Source: Gryganskiella cystojenkinii | Taxonomy: Eukaryota > Mortierellomycota > Mortierellomycetes > Mortierellales > Mortierellaceae | Direction of reading: 5' to 3' | Assembly (NCBI GenBank): GCA_015852425.1 | Contig: JAAAIG010000033.1 | Coordinates: 1-64,000 of the forward strand | DNA length: 64,000 nt | Part shown: piece by piece, positions 24,324 to 35,319 of the stretch | Layout: every line of letters starts with the position of its first letter | How positions within the stretch are numbered: the first letter of the stretch is position 1 | Translations under genes and position numbers: made by a program | Notes under the pieces: model-generated | Databases searched by the model: none | Seen by the model: only the letters and a program-made list of their open reading frames with translations | Told to the model about the DNA's origin: nothing

Positions 24324-25963
24324 ATGGCTGACCACGATTCCCACGAGACTGACGCTCTTCTCGACCGCACCGAACGCGCTGTCAGCCACGGTCGTTATGA
24401 AGCTCATGGCAAATGGGCTGGTATCCGCCATAAGGTCAGTACATTTCTCGAGCACCAACCAAGTAGATACCACCTTCTCTACCCTGTGTAGAGGAGGAGG
24501 GAAATAGGATATTTGAGTGAGCAACATACATGAACTGTTACCTGCAAATATGCTATGATTCTTGAATCTCACAACTCGCTGACCCTAACAAAAATAGTTC
24601 CGCAAGGCATTCGCCGAGTTCTTGGGCACAGCCATCTTGGTTACCTTTGGATCCGGAGCCATTGCTCAGCTCCTCTTCTCGGACAACAACTCTTGGTTCA
24701 CCATGTCTCTTGGCTGGGGTCTGGGTTTGACTTTTGGTATCTATGTTTCTGGAGGAGTGTCCGTAAGTTGATCAATCTTTACGACTTATATTCGCTTGCA
24801 CCTTTCACTCAATCATGTACGTGGACAAGATGAAAACAAACAAAAAATATCCCGATGCTTCAGTGGCGTGATGTGGATTTGTGGATGATGTGGTCTAAAG
24901 CAGACCAACCGGCAGCACAGGCGCACACAAACATGAGGGCAGGGGACGAACAAGTAATTGTGCTGCTCCTCCAATTTACTGCTTTCCACTTGAAAGGGCA
25001 CCACTGCAAAATCGAAAAATGTGGAGTCACGACACGCTACCTGCCTCGTTTTCTCGACAACTATACTGGCAAAGAAGACGGAGGTTCAACTCACCTCCTG
25101 CTCTTGCTCTGCAATCCGTACTAACCATGACCTCATTTTCTCTCTCTCTCTCTCTCTCTCCCCCCCCCCCCCCNNNNNNNNNNNNNNNNNNNNNNNNNNN
25201 NNNNNNNNNNNTTTCTTTTTACACCCCCCCTTCTCTCTCTCTCTTTCTTATGCTTGTTTCACTCTCTATTTCTCCTTACCTTTATTTCCAATAGGGAGGT
25301 CATTTGAATCCCGCAGTGACCCTAGCGTTGGCCATCTTCCGTGGCTTTGATTGGGCCGAAGTTCCCCTTTACTGGGCGGCGCAATTTGCAGGCGCGTTCG
25401 CCGGAGCATTTACTGTTTGGGTGGCCAATTGTGCTGCGATTCATGCCGCAAAAGAGCATCATAAGAGCACGATCGGGATCTTTGTCACAGGTCCTCAATC
25501 CGACAGTGTCTCGACCCTCACGGCCTTTACCGCCGAGTTGCTCGGTACCGCGCTCTTGGTTCTCGTCATCCTCTCGACCTCGGACAAAGGTAACACCCCC
25601 GCGGGCAACGTTCAGCCCTTGATAATTGGCTTGTCGTTGACCGCGATTGGTACCTCATTCGGCTATGAGACCGGTTTCGCTTTGAATCCTGCTCGTGACT
25701 TGGCCCCTCGTTTGTTCACTGCGATCGCTGGTTGGGGTCTCGAGGCATTCTCGCGCCAGAGTTACTACTTCTGGGTCCCTGTTGTGGCTCCTTTCATAGG
25801 TGCTCTTGGAGGTGCCTTTGGTAAGCTGCTGCTATCGTTCTCCTAGTTGATTGTAATAGCAAGGTTTTTCACCCCGATAACTCACTTTTTTCTTTCATTT
25901 AATGTTTCATTAGCTTACGACCTTCTTGTGTACTCCAGTGGACCCGGCCCATTGAACAACTAA
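24324..25963 (+). CDS. Aquaglyceroporin (MIP family)
   Basis: The model joins 24324..24434, 24598..24762, 25295..25820 and 25914..25963 and gives 283 residues. Both half-helix motifs are present: HLNPAV (Asn97-Pro98-Ala99) and ALNPARD (Asn223-Pro224-Ala225-Arg226). The Asp after the second NPAR is the mark of glycerol-conducting members rather than strict water channels. Hydrophobic helices are spaced as in the six-helix fold (for example FLGTAILVTFGSGAIAQLLF and ELLGTALLVLVILSTS). The likely role is passive passage of glycerol and other small polyols across the plasma membrane, important for osmotic balance. The N-terminal tail is short, so the regulatory extensions of yeast Fps1 are absent. 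Intron 2 (24763..25294) is long and contains an assembly gap; both flanking exons are in phase, so no coding bases appear to be lost. Confidence 0.93.
25139..25173 (+). repeat. (TC)11 followed by C13
   Basis: A TC run at 25139-25160 leads into thirteen C residues at 25161-25173, immediately before the N gap. The sequence probably defeated assembly. Confidence 0.9.
25174..25211. other. Assembly gap (38 N)
   Basis: Unknown bases within intron 2 of the aquaglyceroporin gene. The true length is uncertain. Confidence 0.98.
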
Positions 25964-26299
25964 AGATACGAAGAGAACCGGTCATTGTCTTTAATGTCCT
26001 GTGATGGTCTGTGATAAATCCAACCGTCTATTATTTCTGACTTTTCTTACATGCAGCTCATTAACATATCACAATTTGAAGAAGAATGCAAAAAAAAAGC
26101 GCCTGTCATTTGCTATTAGTTTTTTTTTCTATTCCATGCTGTAATAAGAAGAATGGCTATGATGTGGTGAGTTCTAATGTTTTGGTCGTGTGGTGAGGTG
26201 TGTATGTGCATGTGGTCCTCGAATCGATTTCCAACAGTGTGATCGATATTGGCAACGTTGCTCCCTTTTATTTTTATTTTTTTTTTTTTTTGGCTTATT
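25964..26299. other. Convergent 3' intergenic region
   Basis: 336 bases between the stops of the aquaglyceroporin and Yippee genes. AT-rich with A/T tracts (for example 26088-26098 and 26266-26291). Nothing coding seen. Confidence 0.5.
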
Positions 26300-26746
26300 C
26301 TATTCTTTCTGAAGCCAAAAGTTTTCCTTGGAGATCTTTGCCTTTTCCACAATGTATTTGCCCTCCTTGTACTTTTGCGAGTCTTCGAAAGCATATATCT
26401 GTCGATAGAGAGAACAAACGCAGAGTTAGCAAATGATGACTGACACGCTGACAGGAAGAGATACTTAAGGGAGACGTACATAGATCCAACCGACGACACT
26501 CTGGCAGACGGTGCAGGTTATGTCCGCTACAGAGTGTAATCCTGTCATGAGAATCCTGTCTTCTTTAGGCCCAAGGGCGATATTATGGACAGTCTTGAAC
26601 AAATAAGCTCGGCCATGTCTGCCTTGGAATCCTTTTGAGATGATATCCTCGTTCCTGGCCAGGTGAGCATGACATCCAGCACAGGTGTAGATCTGGTCAG
26701 CGGATAAATAGACCTGGTGCGACAAGGGCTGTTCGTTGTCCTCCAT
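26300..26746 (-). CDS. Yippee-like zinc-binding protein
   Basis: The model is complement(join(26300..26398, 26480..26746)) and gives 121 residues. The Yippee zinc pattern is exact: Cys22-x2-Cys25, then 52 residues, then Cys78-x2-Cys81. The conserved GRHGRAYLF segment (about 42-50) and the C-terminal QKYKEGKYIVEKAKI are also in place. Yippee proteins are small, highly conserved eukaryotic proteins; Moh1 and the GID-complex-linked YPEL5 are relatives, but no enzymatic reaction is established. The start at 26746 is the first ATG in frame, and the length is that of the family. Confidence 0.93.
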
Positions 26747-27298
26747 TGAAGAGCGAATGAAGTCCGTCGAGAAGGAGGAGGAAAGCGAGGAGAGGGAAGG
26801 TCCGCTGTTTATGGAAAGTGAATAAAAGAGAAGGAAAGGAAGAGAAAAGAGAAGGGACGAAAGGAAAGGGAACGAGACACAGCGATCAAAAAAAGGGGGA
26901 GGGAGCACGACAGAAAGGTGGCACAACGTGCCATGAAGGTGCGCACGCCTCGTGTAAATTTTGTTGAATAAACTAAACGACCGATGTACGAATTATATTT
27001 GCATGTGAATTGCGCGATAATAAATATTGAAGTTTTAACATTGAATAGTGATTTATTCCATCTTTGTGGAGGGATTGAGCGTGCGAACGTGCGCCTATTT
27101 TTCTTTCTCTGCCCCAAAATTCATTTTGGACAATTCTCTTCTGACATACATCCATCCTTTTCCGCCGCAGGTTGTCTTTGAGGTGATCACAACAACCGAC
27201 ACGCATCCCCCCTCTATTTTTCCTCGGCGTCTTTACCCACATCGCCTTTCATTCCTGCTATTTTTTCTCTGCATTCACCTCGAGACACGTACGATTGC
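26747..27298. promoter_or_regulatory. Divergent promoter, Yippee (-) / VAC14 (+)
   Basis: 552 bases shared by two divergent genes. AT-rich around 26950-27050 and pyrimidine-rich just before the VAC14 start. No coding sequence seen. Confidence 0.5.
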
Positions 27299-30200
27299 AT
27301 GTCCGACTATATCCTCAGTCCCCAGGTTTCAAGGGGTCTCTCTGACAAGCTCTACGACAAGAGAAAGGGTGCAGCCCTTGAGGTCGAGAGGTACGACATC
27401 TCTCCTGTTTCCTTTGAATTCCATTGAAGAAAAAAATTGTCATCTCGTGGGAGGAACTAATTATTGCATTTCGTGACAAACAGGGTCATTCGAGAATATG
27501 TCCAGGCTGGAGATACGGCCAAGATCAAGTTGACTATCCAGGCCCTCGTTGCAGACTTTGTCTATTCGGTATCACCCAATGCCCGTAACGGAGGTCTTAT
27601 CGGTCTCGCCGCTACCTCCATCTCTCTTGCCAGTGTAAAGAACAAAAAGAACAAGAAACGCGCAACACAATGAATTGAACGTTTTGCTGATACCGTTACC
27701 TTTAAAAACGCGCGCTTTTTTATTATGATAATTATTGACAGATCAAAGCACTCTTTTTCTTTGTTTCCATCACCATTGATGCACCATTGATGATTCATAG
27801 AGTGTATCCGCACATCTCGAAAGCATCGTTCCCCCGGTCTTGATGTGCTTTGCTGACCAGGACTCTCGTGTGCGCTATTATGCTTGCGAAAGTATGTACA
27901 ATATCGCAAAGGTTGCGAGAGGAAGCATCCTCAGGTACTTTAATGAGCTGTTTGATGCTATGAGCAAGGTAAGCATCTCTCTTTTATGCAAAAAAAAAAA
28001 GGCTTGATCACGGGCTCATTATGCTGCGCTTGAGTAATGCTCAGACTGGGATCATGCTGACTAACTGACCTCTGTATCCTTCTTCCTTGTCCTCCCTTTC
28101 GTCCTCGTCCCAGCTCTACGCAGACTCGGAAACCTCAGTCAAGAACGGAGCCGAACTGTTGGATCGACTTGTCAAGGATATCGTCCATGAGCAATCTATC
28201 GCTTACTCAGGACCTATCAACCATATCGATGATCAGGATCCTCAACAACTTGCTCTGGCGTTGCCTCGGGACTCTCAATTTTCTCTGCCAAGGTTTATTC
28301 CTCTACTGGCAGAACGCGTGTACAGCAAAAACTCTTGGACCCGCAACTATTTGGTCACCTGGATTGCTGTCCTGGACTCGATCCCAGATCTGGAACTGGT
28401 CTCGTACCTCCCGGATTTCTTGGATGGACTGCTGTACTTCTTGAGCGACTCGAACCCGGATGTGCGTACGTTGACCCAGAAGTTACTGAACGATTTCTTG
28501 ACCGAGATTAGAGAGATTGCTGAACTTCAGCAACAGCAACAACACGAGATGCTTCAACAACGACTTCGACAGCTGCAACTCTCCGACCCTCAACAACAGC
28601 GGTCATCCCCTCAACCTTTCGGTCACCGAGACAGTTTTGATGGAGGTACAGTCATTTCGACGTTTAACCCGCTCGAGGGCGAATCCAAGGGTCAAGGCAA
28701 AGGAAGCTGGGTGCCAGGTCAGGGCGTCAGTATAAACTATGCCAAAATCGTCAAGATCCTAAAGCCACATCTGACTTCTAACGACGAAGATATTCAGGAG
28801 ACGGCCCTGCGTTGGATCAACGAATTCATGAGCTTGGCCAAGGATGTCATGATCCAGTTCACCCCAGCTCTTATACCCGCAGTGCTGCCCTGTCTTGCCC
28901 ATTCCGTGCCCTCGATTCGGGCCATTGCCAACGAGACTAACTTGAGCCTCTACAGACTTGTCTACGAGTCCGCTTTGCCACCAGAGCAAGCCGCTTCTTC
29001 TTCGCCGACTGGACCACAGCAGCAGCAACAACAACAACAGCAGCAACAGCCCCCAGTCTCACAAACGTCGCAAGACCGGTCCAGTCACGTTCGATCTCTT
29101 TCACCCAGACCACAGTCGCCTCAGGGACGAGAGCGATCGGCAATGTCATTCGGTGCCTCTGGATCTTCTATTGCGGCGAAATTAGCAGGAGGGAACGTTA
29201 AAGAGCCTAGGGAATCTGAACGAACTGCATCTCCAACGCCACCACTCGTTGCCCCTACCGCCACTGTAAAGCCAACAACGGACCAACTCGAGTTTGACTA
29301 TGTCGCAACCGTGAATGCATTGACGCTCCAGTTCCTGAACGAGCATGAACAAACCCGTGTGGCGAGCTTGGAGTGGCTGTTGATGCTTCACAAGCGAGCA
29401 CCCCATTTGATTTTGGCGATCGATGACGGCAGTTTCCCAGTCCTGTTGAAGACGCTCTCTGACCCCTCCGAGGAAGTGATCAAGCGGGATCTTCAGCTCT
29501 TGGCCCAGATCTCGTCTCATTCGGATGACGCTTATTTCCACAACTTTATGCTGAACATGCTGTCGCTCTTCAGTACGGATCGCCGGCTTTTGGAGAACAG
29601 GGGGAGCGTGATCATTCGACAGTTGTGTGTCAGTTTGAACTCGGAGAGGATCTATAGGGCTCTGGCAGAAATTTTGGAAAAGGATGAGGATCTCGAGTTT
29701 GCAAACACGATGGTTCAAAACTTGAACATTATCTTGATCACAGCGCCTGAACTTGCGGATCTGAGAAAACGACTCAAGACTGTTGATAGCAGGGTAAGCA
29801 TAAGGAGGAATATGACTCGAACTGGCCCCGCGAAGGATGGCTTTGACCATTTGCATACTCATCTCTCTCACTTGTTTGTTATACCTAAATGTGAAAATAT
29901 AGGATGGACAGGCTTTGTTCACGGTTTTGTATCGGTCTTGGTGTCATAACCCGGTTTCGACTTTTGCGCTGTGTTTGATGGCTCAGTACTATGAGCATGC
30001 AGTTGCGCTCTTACAGAGTTTGTAAGTTGCCCTGACGTATCCTCATATGCTGTGTACTATGAATTATGGATTATTACTATGGGATCGCTTGATTAACGTG
30101 CACATCTCTGTATTTATTCTTGCGACAGTGCGGAATTAGAAATCACCGTCAACCTTTTGATCCAGGTTGACAAGCTAGTCCAGCTTATTGAGTCGCCTGT

Positions 30201-31412
30201 CTTCACCTGTAGGATAATGCAAGCTGGCTTCTTGGACAGTTTTGCTCCATATCCGCTATGCTACATGATTACATGCTGACTGTGTGTTATTCTCATTGTC
30301 CTTTTTTTCTAGATCTTCGTTTACAACTCTTAGAGCCAGAGCGATACCCTCACTTATTTAAGTGCCTTTATGGGCTTTTGATGCTTTTGCCGCAGAGTAC
30401 AGCTTTTGCGACTCTTAGAAACCGATTGACCAGTGTCAGCTCCATGGGCTTTATCCATCTCGTCCCTAAAATGTAAGCTGCCAGCGAACGTGATCGTATT
30501 TTTTTTTCTTGAATTGTAGTATCTCAATTCGCTAACCATTTCTCTTTCCTCATCAATAGTAACAGCCAGGGGACTCAAAGTGCATTGCCTTCTTCCAGCT
30601 CAGTATCTTCATCGTCCAGGGCCAAGACGGGAGGTTCTGGCAACGCGCTTTCTAACCATGGAGGAGCTTACGGCAGCAATAACAGTAGTCAACACCCAGA
30701 GGGACCTCGATTCCCGGAGCTGTTGTCCCATTTTAGAGCCGTTCAGGGACGACATGAACGATCTCGTCGTCAGGCTGTTCAGGCACTTTTGAGATTGAAT
30801 ACCTACGGCAACAGCAGTTCAGGACTTGCTGGGACAGCCCATTATAACCAACAACAGCAATACTACCAGCAGCACCAACAAAAACATCAGCGGAAACAAC
30901 AGCAACAATTAGAACATCAGCAGCTGCAACAGCAGGTCCAACAGCAACAACAGCTTTATGACTTGGCGCAACAGAACCAGCAGCAACAACATAGCTCGTC
31001 GGATCAGTACAATGGCAGCAACAATGGATCAAGTCGTTACCAGCAAGACGAGTCGAACGATAGTGATCGGACCCCGGTCGGATCTCATTCTGGATCTGGA
31101 AGCAGCTTCCCGGTCGCTGGAAGGAGAAGGACCAGGGATCGACAGAGTCAATTGGAGATGCCTCAACAACAGCAGCAACAGCAACCGTCGTCGCCTTCTG
31201 CGGCCCCGCTGTCGACCAACAGTGCACGCAACTCATATATTAAGAGTAGCAACGCAGGAACTGCTTCAAGCAACACCAGCTACCGACCCTATGGCACCTC
31301 TGGAGCTGGGACACCACCACCACCATCAATTGGATCGAGTTCTTCGCCTGCTGGTCCTGGAGGTGACTCGAGTGAATCGAAATCGAGCAAGAGTCGTTCG
31401 AGCCTTGACTAG
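27299..31412 (+). CDS. VAC14: VAC14, scaffold of the PI(3,5)P2 kinase complex
   Basis: The model joins 27299..27390, 27484..27634, 27801..27968, 28114..29793, 29903..30021, 30129..30208, 30313..30472 and 30560..31412 and gives 1100 residues. VAC14 binds the PIKfyve/Fab1 kinase and Fig4 phosphatase on the vacuole and endosome membrane and sets the level of PI(3,5)P2. The start ([20 protein letters not shown]), the HEAT-repeat signature [17 protein letters not shown], the Fab1-binding region (about 390-600) and the Vac14-type C-terminal block ([20 protein letters not shown]) are all recognisable. A glutamine run (residues encoded at 29017-29049) sits in a loop, and the last 280 residues are an added Gln/Ser-rich tail; typical family lengths are 780-880. 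Exon 2 ends at 27634 because that donor alone keeps the frame. It converges on the ArsC-like gene 94 bases away. Confidence 0.93.
29017..29049 (+). repeat. (CAR)11 polyglutamine tract
   Basis: Eleven CAG/CAA codons in a row in VAC14. Mixed CAG and CAA codons should make it more stable than a pure repeat. Confidence 0.9.
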
Positions 31413-31506
31413 CAAAGCTTTATAAATGATCACTATGATGTTTTTTTTCAGAGTCGCTCTTTTTTTTATTATGGTTGATGATGGGTAATCCGGGAATAGT
31501 GGTTAT

Positions 31507-32005
31507 TTACAGGTCCTTGACGATATCAAGAACAGCTTCCGCAGGCTATTTAGGTACAGGAGAAAGAAAAAAAGTAAAAGAGAGATTGGTCAATGACAAC
31601 AACCTATTGATATCACGCGCCAGTATTGTGCATCAGAAATAGCAGGAAATAGCTTACGCGACCGATAACGGCCTTCTTGGCTGTCCAATCAACGACCAAG
31701 GGCCTCTGCATCAAGGCAGGATCCTCTGCAAGGATAGCCTGGACATCCTCGACACTCTTGGCAGCAGGAGCATCCTTTCTCAAAAATTCAGAAAACACGG
31801 CAGGGTTCTCTTGGTAGTCGAGAAACGTGAGAATGTCGCGAACCTCATCATTTGTCAGGGGGTGCTTCAGGTACTCGATCGTGTTGATTTTAAATGCATT
31901 CGAAGTTGCAGCCGAGGCCTCCTCTAGCATCTTGAGCGAGTTTCTCGAGGTGCTGCATCGTGGGTTGTGGAAGAGGGTGATAGTTCTTGCGGCGGCAGAC
32001 GACAT
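31507..32005 (-). CDS. ArsC/YffB-like thioredoxin-fold reductase
   Basis: The model is complement(join(31507..31545, 31658..32005)) and gives 128 residues. The N-terminus ITLFHNPRCSTSRNSL carries the single Cys17 in the NPRCSxSR context of the ArsC family. The later block LMQRPLVV..KKAVIGRP matches the conserved QRPxVV/GRP end of that family; the last Pro comes from exon 2, which confirms the splice. Members reduce arsenate with glutathione/glutaredoxin, or have unknown redox roles. Only one cysteine exists, so any catalysis needs an external thiol. The family is best known from bacteria. The start is the first ATG in frame. The gene diverges from the Myb-repeat gene 296 bases away. Confidence 0.88.
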
Positions 32006-32301
32006 TATGTTCAGTGGAGGGATTGTTTTGAGAATAATGGGAGTCCATTTTTCCCACCCTTTCAACTTCAAGTTGTCAGCGATGCTGCCCCTTAAAAGTG
32101 GGTATCCTGAGAAGCAAGAAGAGCACGAGTCGCCACTTTCAAAAAAAAAGAAAAAAAAGCAACCTCCGCATCGACTTCTCCTCTTTCTCGCTCGATAATA
32201 TTAATAACAACAGCCGCCTTTCAGGTCAAGGTCAACCACACGTAGTCCATCGTTCAAGGACGAGATCAAGGACACGGATTAGATCGACATTCACGCTCAT
32301 A

Positions 32302-33936
32302 ATGACCCTCAACTTGAACAGCACTGTTCTACATCACTTTGCCAAGCGTGTCCTTCATTCTCCTCCCTCTCCGCAACATTGCCGCTTGTCTCCATCAATA
32401 TCAACTATTGTTCAACTTTTACATTTCAGATCCTCATCTTCCCCACAATCACCCTCAGTCACACGATCCCTCGCTCGATTACCATGGCTTCATCATAATC
32501 GTCATTTCACGTCTGCTTCATCATCAACGCGGGATCAAATCGAAGCAGATCACGCAACAACTTCAAACCGGTCCTCGCGACGCTGGACCGAAGCCGAAGA
32601 CCTGATCCTCCTAAAATCGCTTTCTCTTCCCAGGAGACTTTCTGTCAACTGGTTACTCTCTGAGTTACCCGACAGGAGTCAAAGAGCAATCCTGATTCGA
32701 CGGTATCGACTCCAAAACAAGCAGCCAGTTGGTAGAAGCGATTCCTCTTCGGCAACGACCATCGCTACTTCTGCCGCAAGAACCGCGACGCCTTGGACGT
32801 ACCAAGAGGACCGAATCATCCTCGACTCCTTAAAAGGGCACGACTCAAGTGCCAGGGGTTCCAAACAAGTCCAGGATCTGCTTCCCAAAAGAACCTTCAT
32901 GGCTATCCAGGCACGGCGCGAGATACTGAGACGCAGGTACGCGATCAAGACTCAATCGACGGGCTGGACTCTCGAGGAACTAACCAGGTTGAAGACCCTT
33001 GCGCTGGATCAAGGCCTCAAGGCGCACGAGATGTTACCCTTATTCCCCAATCGATCTTGGGGTGCGATCCGTAAACAGAGCTGGAAGATGGTTGTCTCGA
33101 ACATGGCAGAAACCAAAGTAAAGGACAAAGACAACGAAAGCAAAGACTTCGATAACAATGATAACAAAAACATCAACGAAAACGTGCAAGCAAGGTCCAA
33201 ATCCGAGAAGACTGTGCCGACGCCGCCTGTTTACAGACCAACTCGAGCGCGATCTTGGTCGACAGAGGAGGATCATCAGATCCTACAAGAGTTTGATCGG
33301 TTTCAGAAGGAGAAGGGAGGAGCCTGGACTTTGAATGAACTTGCTACAGAACTTTCCAAGGATTTGAGCCTAGCCCGTTCAAAATTGATGCTGCTGGAAC
33401 GGATATGCAGGATCTTGCCAAAGGCTGAGATTGCAAGTCGGAGGGATCAAGCCACGGACATGATGGAGGAGAGTAGATCTCGATCACAGAGTCACGCCTG
33501 GACAGCTGCAGAGGACAGGGCTCTTGTCGCCGCAGTGGAGGAGCAGGTCGGCCCCAACTATGCACCTCGGCTCTCGTACCTTGGACAGACTTCACTCGTT
33601 ACGAGACCTCACAAAGGCGGGCACGAGAGTCAGGATAAACAGAGGCCCTTTCTAACTCCAAACTGTGAAGCATTGGAACGGATCGATTGGCATAAAATCG
33701 AAGGTCAGCTCGAGACTCGAACCTGGTCTGCAGCACGCACTAGGTTTTACGAATCCCTCAGTATTCGGAAACTTGACCGGTGGTCTACAGACGAAGTGAA
33801 ACGATTGAAGGAGGCCTTGGCTAAGCATGGTTTCGATTCGATGGCACTCCACCGTGATCTCGTCGTGCGCTCGCCTCATCAATGCGCTCATAAACTCTAC
33901 AGTCTACACCGTTATCTTCGCAAGACTAAAGAATAA
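32302..33936 (+). CDS. Myb/SANT-like six-repeat protein with mitochondrial-type leader
   Basis: One uninterrupted frame of 544 residues. Six tryptophan-led helical repeats resemble Myb/SANT modules: RRWTEAEDLILLKSL (Trp95), TPWTYQEDRIILDSL (Trp165), TGWTLEELTRLKTLA (Trp222), RSWSTEEDHQILQEF (Trp319), HAWTAAEDRALVAAV (Trp400) and DRWSTDEVKRLKEAL (Trp494). The first 77 residues contain no Asp or Glu, several Arg and many Ser/His/Leu, and end NRHFTSASSSTR, the usual look of a mitochondrial targeting sequence. DNA or chromatin binding is the family expectation; location in mitochondria is my inference. The ATG at 32302 is the first in frame. There is no sign of introns, unlike most neighbours. 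Confidence 0.85.
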   Translation: MTLNLNSTVLHHFAKRVLHSPPSPQHCRLSPSISTIVQLLHFRSSSSPQSPSVTRSLARLPWLHHNRHFTSASSSTRDQIEADHATTSNRSSRRWTEAEDLILLKSLSLPRRLSVNWLLSELPDRSQRAILIRRYRLQNKQPVGRSDSSSATTIATSAARTATPWTYQEDRIILDSLKGHDSSARGSKQVQDLLPKRTFMAIQARREILRRRYAIKTQSTGWTLEELTRLKTLALDQGLKAHEMLPLFPNRSWGAIRKQSWKMVVSNMAETKVKDKDNESKDFDNNDNKNINENVQARSKSEKTVPTPPVYRPTRARSWSTEEDHQILQEFDRFQKEKGGAWTLNELATELSKDLSLARSKLMLLERICRILPKAEIASRRDQATDMMEESRSRSQSHAWTAAEDRALVAAVEEQVGPNYAPRLSYLGQTSLVTRPHKGGHESQDKQRPFLTPNCEALERIDWHKIEGQLETRTWSAARTRFYESLSIRKLDRWSTDEVKRLKEALAKHGFDSMALHRDLVVRSPHQCAHKLYSLHRYLRKTKE

Positions 33937-34034
33937 AGGGTTATACAAAAGAAAAAGAAAAATTGTTCTCTCGTCTTGCTGGAGAAAAGTGGGAGTTTTG
34001 CTTCAGAATTCAGACGCCTTCAGCTGGCTGTAAA

Positions 34035-34041
34035 TCACGTG
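34035..34041 (+). promoter_or_regulatory. TCACGTG element
   Basis: E-box 111 bases before the dephospho-CoA kinase ATG, followed directly by the CTTAGTTAAGG word. Confidence 0.5.
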
Positions 34042-34042
34042 C

Positions 34043-34053
34043 CTTAGTTAAGG
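34043..34053 (+). promoter_or_regulatory. CTTAGTTAAGG word (copy 1)
   Basis: Eleven-base near-palindromic word that recurs exactly at 56165-56175. Both copies lie close to a CACGTG in front of a gene. Confidence 0.35.
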
Positions 34054-34151
34054 TCACATGCTGTCCTTCGATCGACTTCGGCTGGGCGGACGCTTTTTTG
34101 CTCTTCCTCCTCTTTTCAATCCTAATCTATTCCCATTCCTCTACTTGCATC

Positions 34152-35070
34152 ATGAAGGTCGTCGGTCTTACAGGAGGAATCGCATCTGGTACTCCATTTT
34201 TACTATTACTACTACCTCTACACTCTATTTGATGCTGACACATAGAGAGAACTAACACTGTGGACTCGTACGTACCATGACTTGCACTATACCATTAGGA
34301 AAATCGACTGTCGTCTCCACGATCCTCTCTCTCGGGATCCCCGTCATCGACTGTGACAAACTCGCTCGTCTCGTAGTCGAACCGACTCACCCAGCTTACA
34401 AGAAACTCGTCGCCCATTTCGGAGTCGAGATCCTTCAAAACCAAACGATGGGTGAACCTCTGGACAGATACAAATTCGGAAGCATCATCTTCCCTAACCC
34501 GGACCAACGCCGAGTCGCAAACGGCATCATTCACCCGGCTGTCAGGGATGAGATCTTGAAGGAATTGTTCAAGCTCTGGTTAAAAGGCACCAGCCTCGTA
34601 GTGATCGATGTGCCTTTGTTGCTCGAGGGTGAACTCTGGAGAATTGTGAGCGAAGTGATTGTTGTTTACTGGTAAGCATAATAGATGGAGTCATCATACT
34701 TTCTGGAATTCAAAGAGCTACGCCTTTTTAGAATGACCCTGACACCTTCATTATGAATTATAGCCCACCAGAGACTCAATTGGCGCGCATCAAGACGAGG
34801 GATGGACTCTCAGAGGAGGACGCGCTGGCGCGTATCAACGCTCAGAGACCCTTGATCGAAAAAGTGGATTATGCAGACCATGTCATTGAAAACATTTCCG
34901 ACCTCGAGACCCTAAAACAATCCTCGATCGTGGTCATGGACAATATCAAGCCCAACTCTATCTGGACTGTACTCGGTTGGTTCCCTCCTTTCACATTCTT
35001 GATGGCGGCTTGGGTCCTAGCTAAGAGGCATCTCAAGGGCGATCCTAGAAAAACCAAAGCCAAAGTATAA
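34152..35070 (+). CDS. CAB5: Dephospho-CoA kinase
   Basis: The model joins 34152..34188, 34299..34671 and 34764..35070 and gives 238 residues. The P-loop GLTGGIASGKST (residues 5-16) is completed across the first intron, which fixes the splice site. The family motifs VIDCDKLARLVV, IIHPAVRDEI and VVIDVPLLLEG follow in order. The enzyme phosphorylates the 3'-hydroxyl of dephospho-CoA, the last step of coenzyme A synthesis. The C-terminus has a hydrophobic stretch (WFPPFTFLMAAWVLA), a possible membrane anchor as in several eukaryotic forms that sit on mitochondria. The upstream promoter carries TCACGTG. Confidence 0.94.
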
Positions 35071-35112
35071 AAAATATACCCATTCTTGTATCACATTCCT
35101 ATCATAGAGAAG

Positions 35113-35118
35113 AATAAA
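35113..35118 (+). terminator. AATAAA polyadenylation signal
   Basis: Canonical hexamer 43 bases after the dephospho-CoA kinase stop. Confidence 0.45.
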
Positions 35119-35319
35119 AACAAATGACAAAATAAAAGTGTCTTTGACCGCAATGAAAATTTTATTATAGGAGATTGTACAAATACGCAATGGTGGGGTG
35201 GAGAAGATTGAGGGAAAGTAGTGTGGTGGTGGAGGTTCGACAGCGACTATAGGATAGGAGAGTGGTATTGTTGAAAACTGGCCATGGCGCCTCAGAGAGA
35301 CGTATGACTTACTTTGCTC

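Noticed and set aside
32098..32301. N-terminal extension of the Myb-repeat protein
   Set aside because: The open frame begins at GTG, not ATG; the first ATG is 32302.
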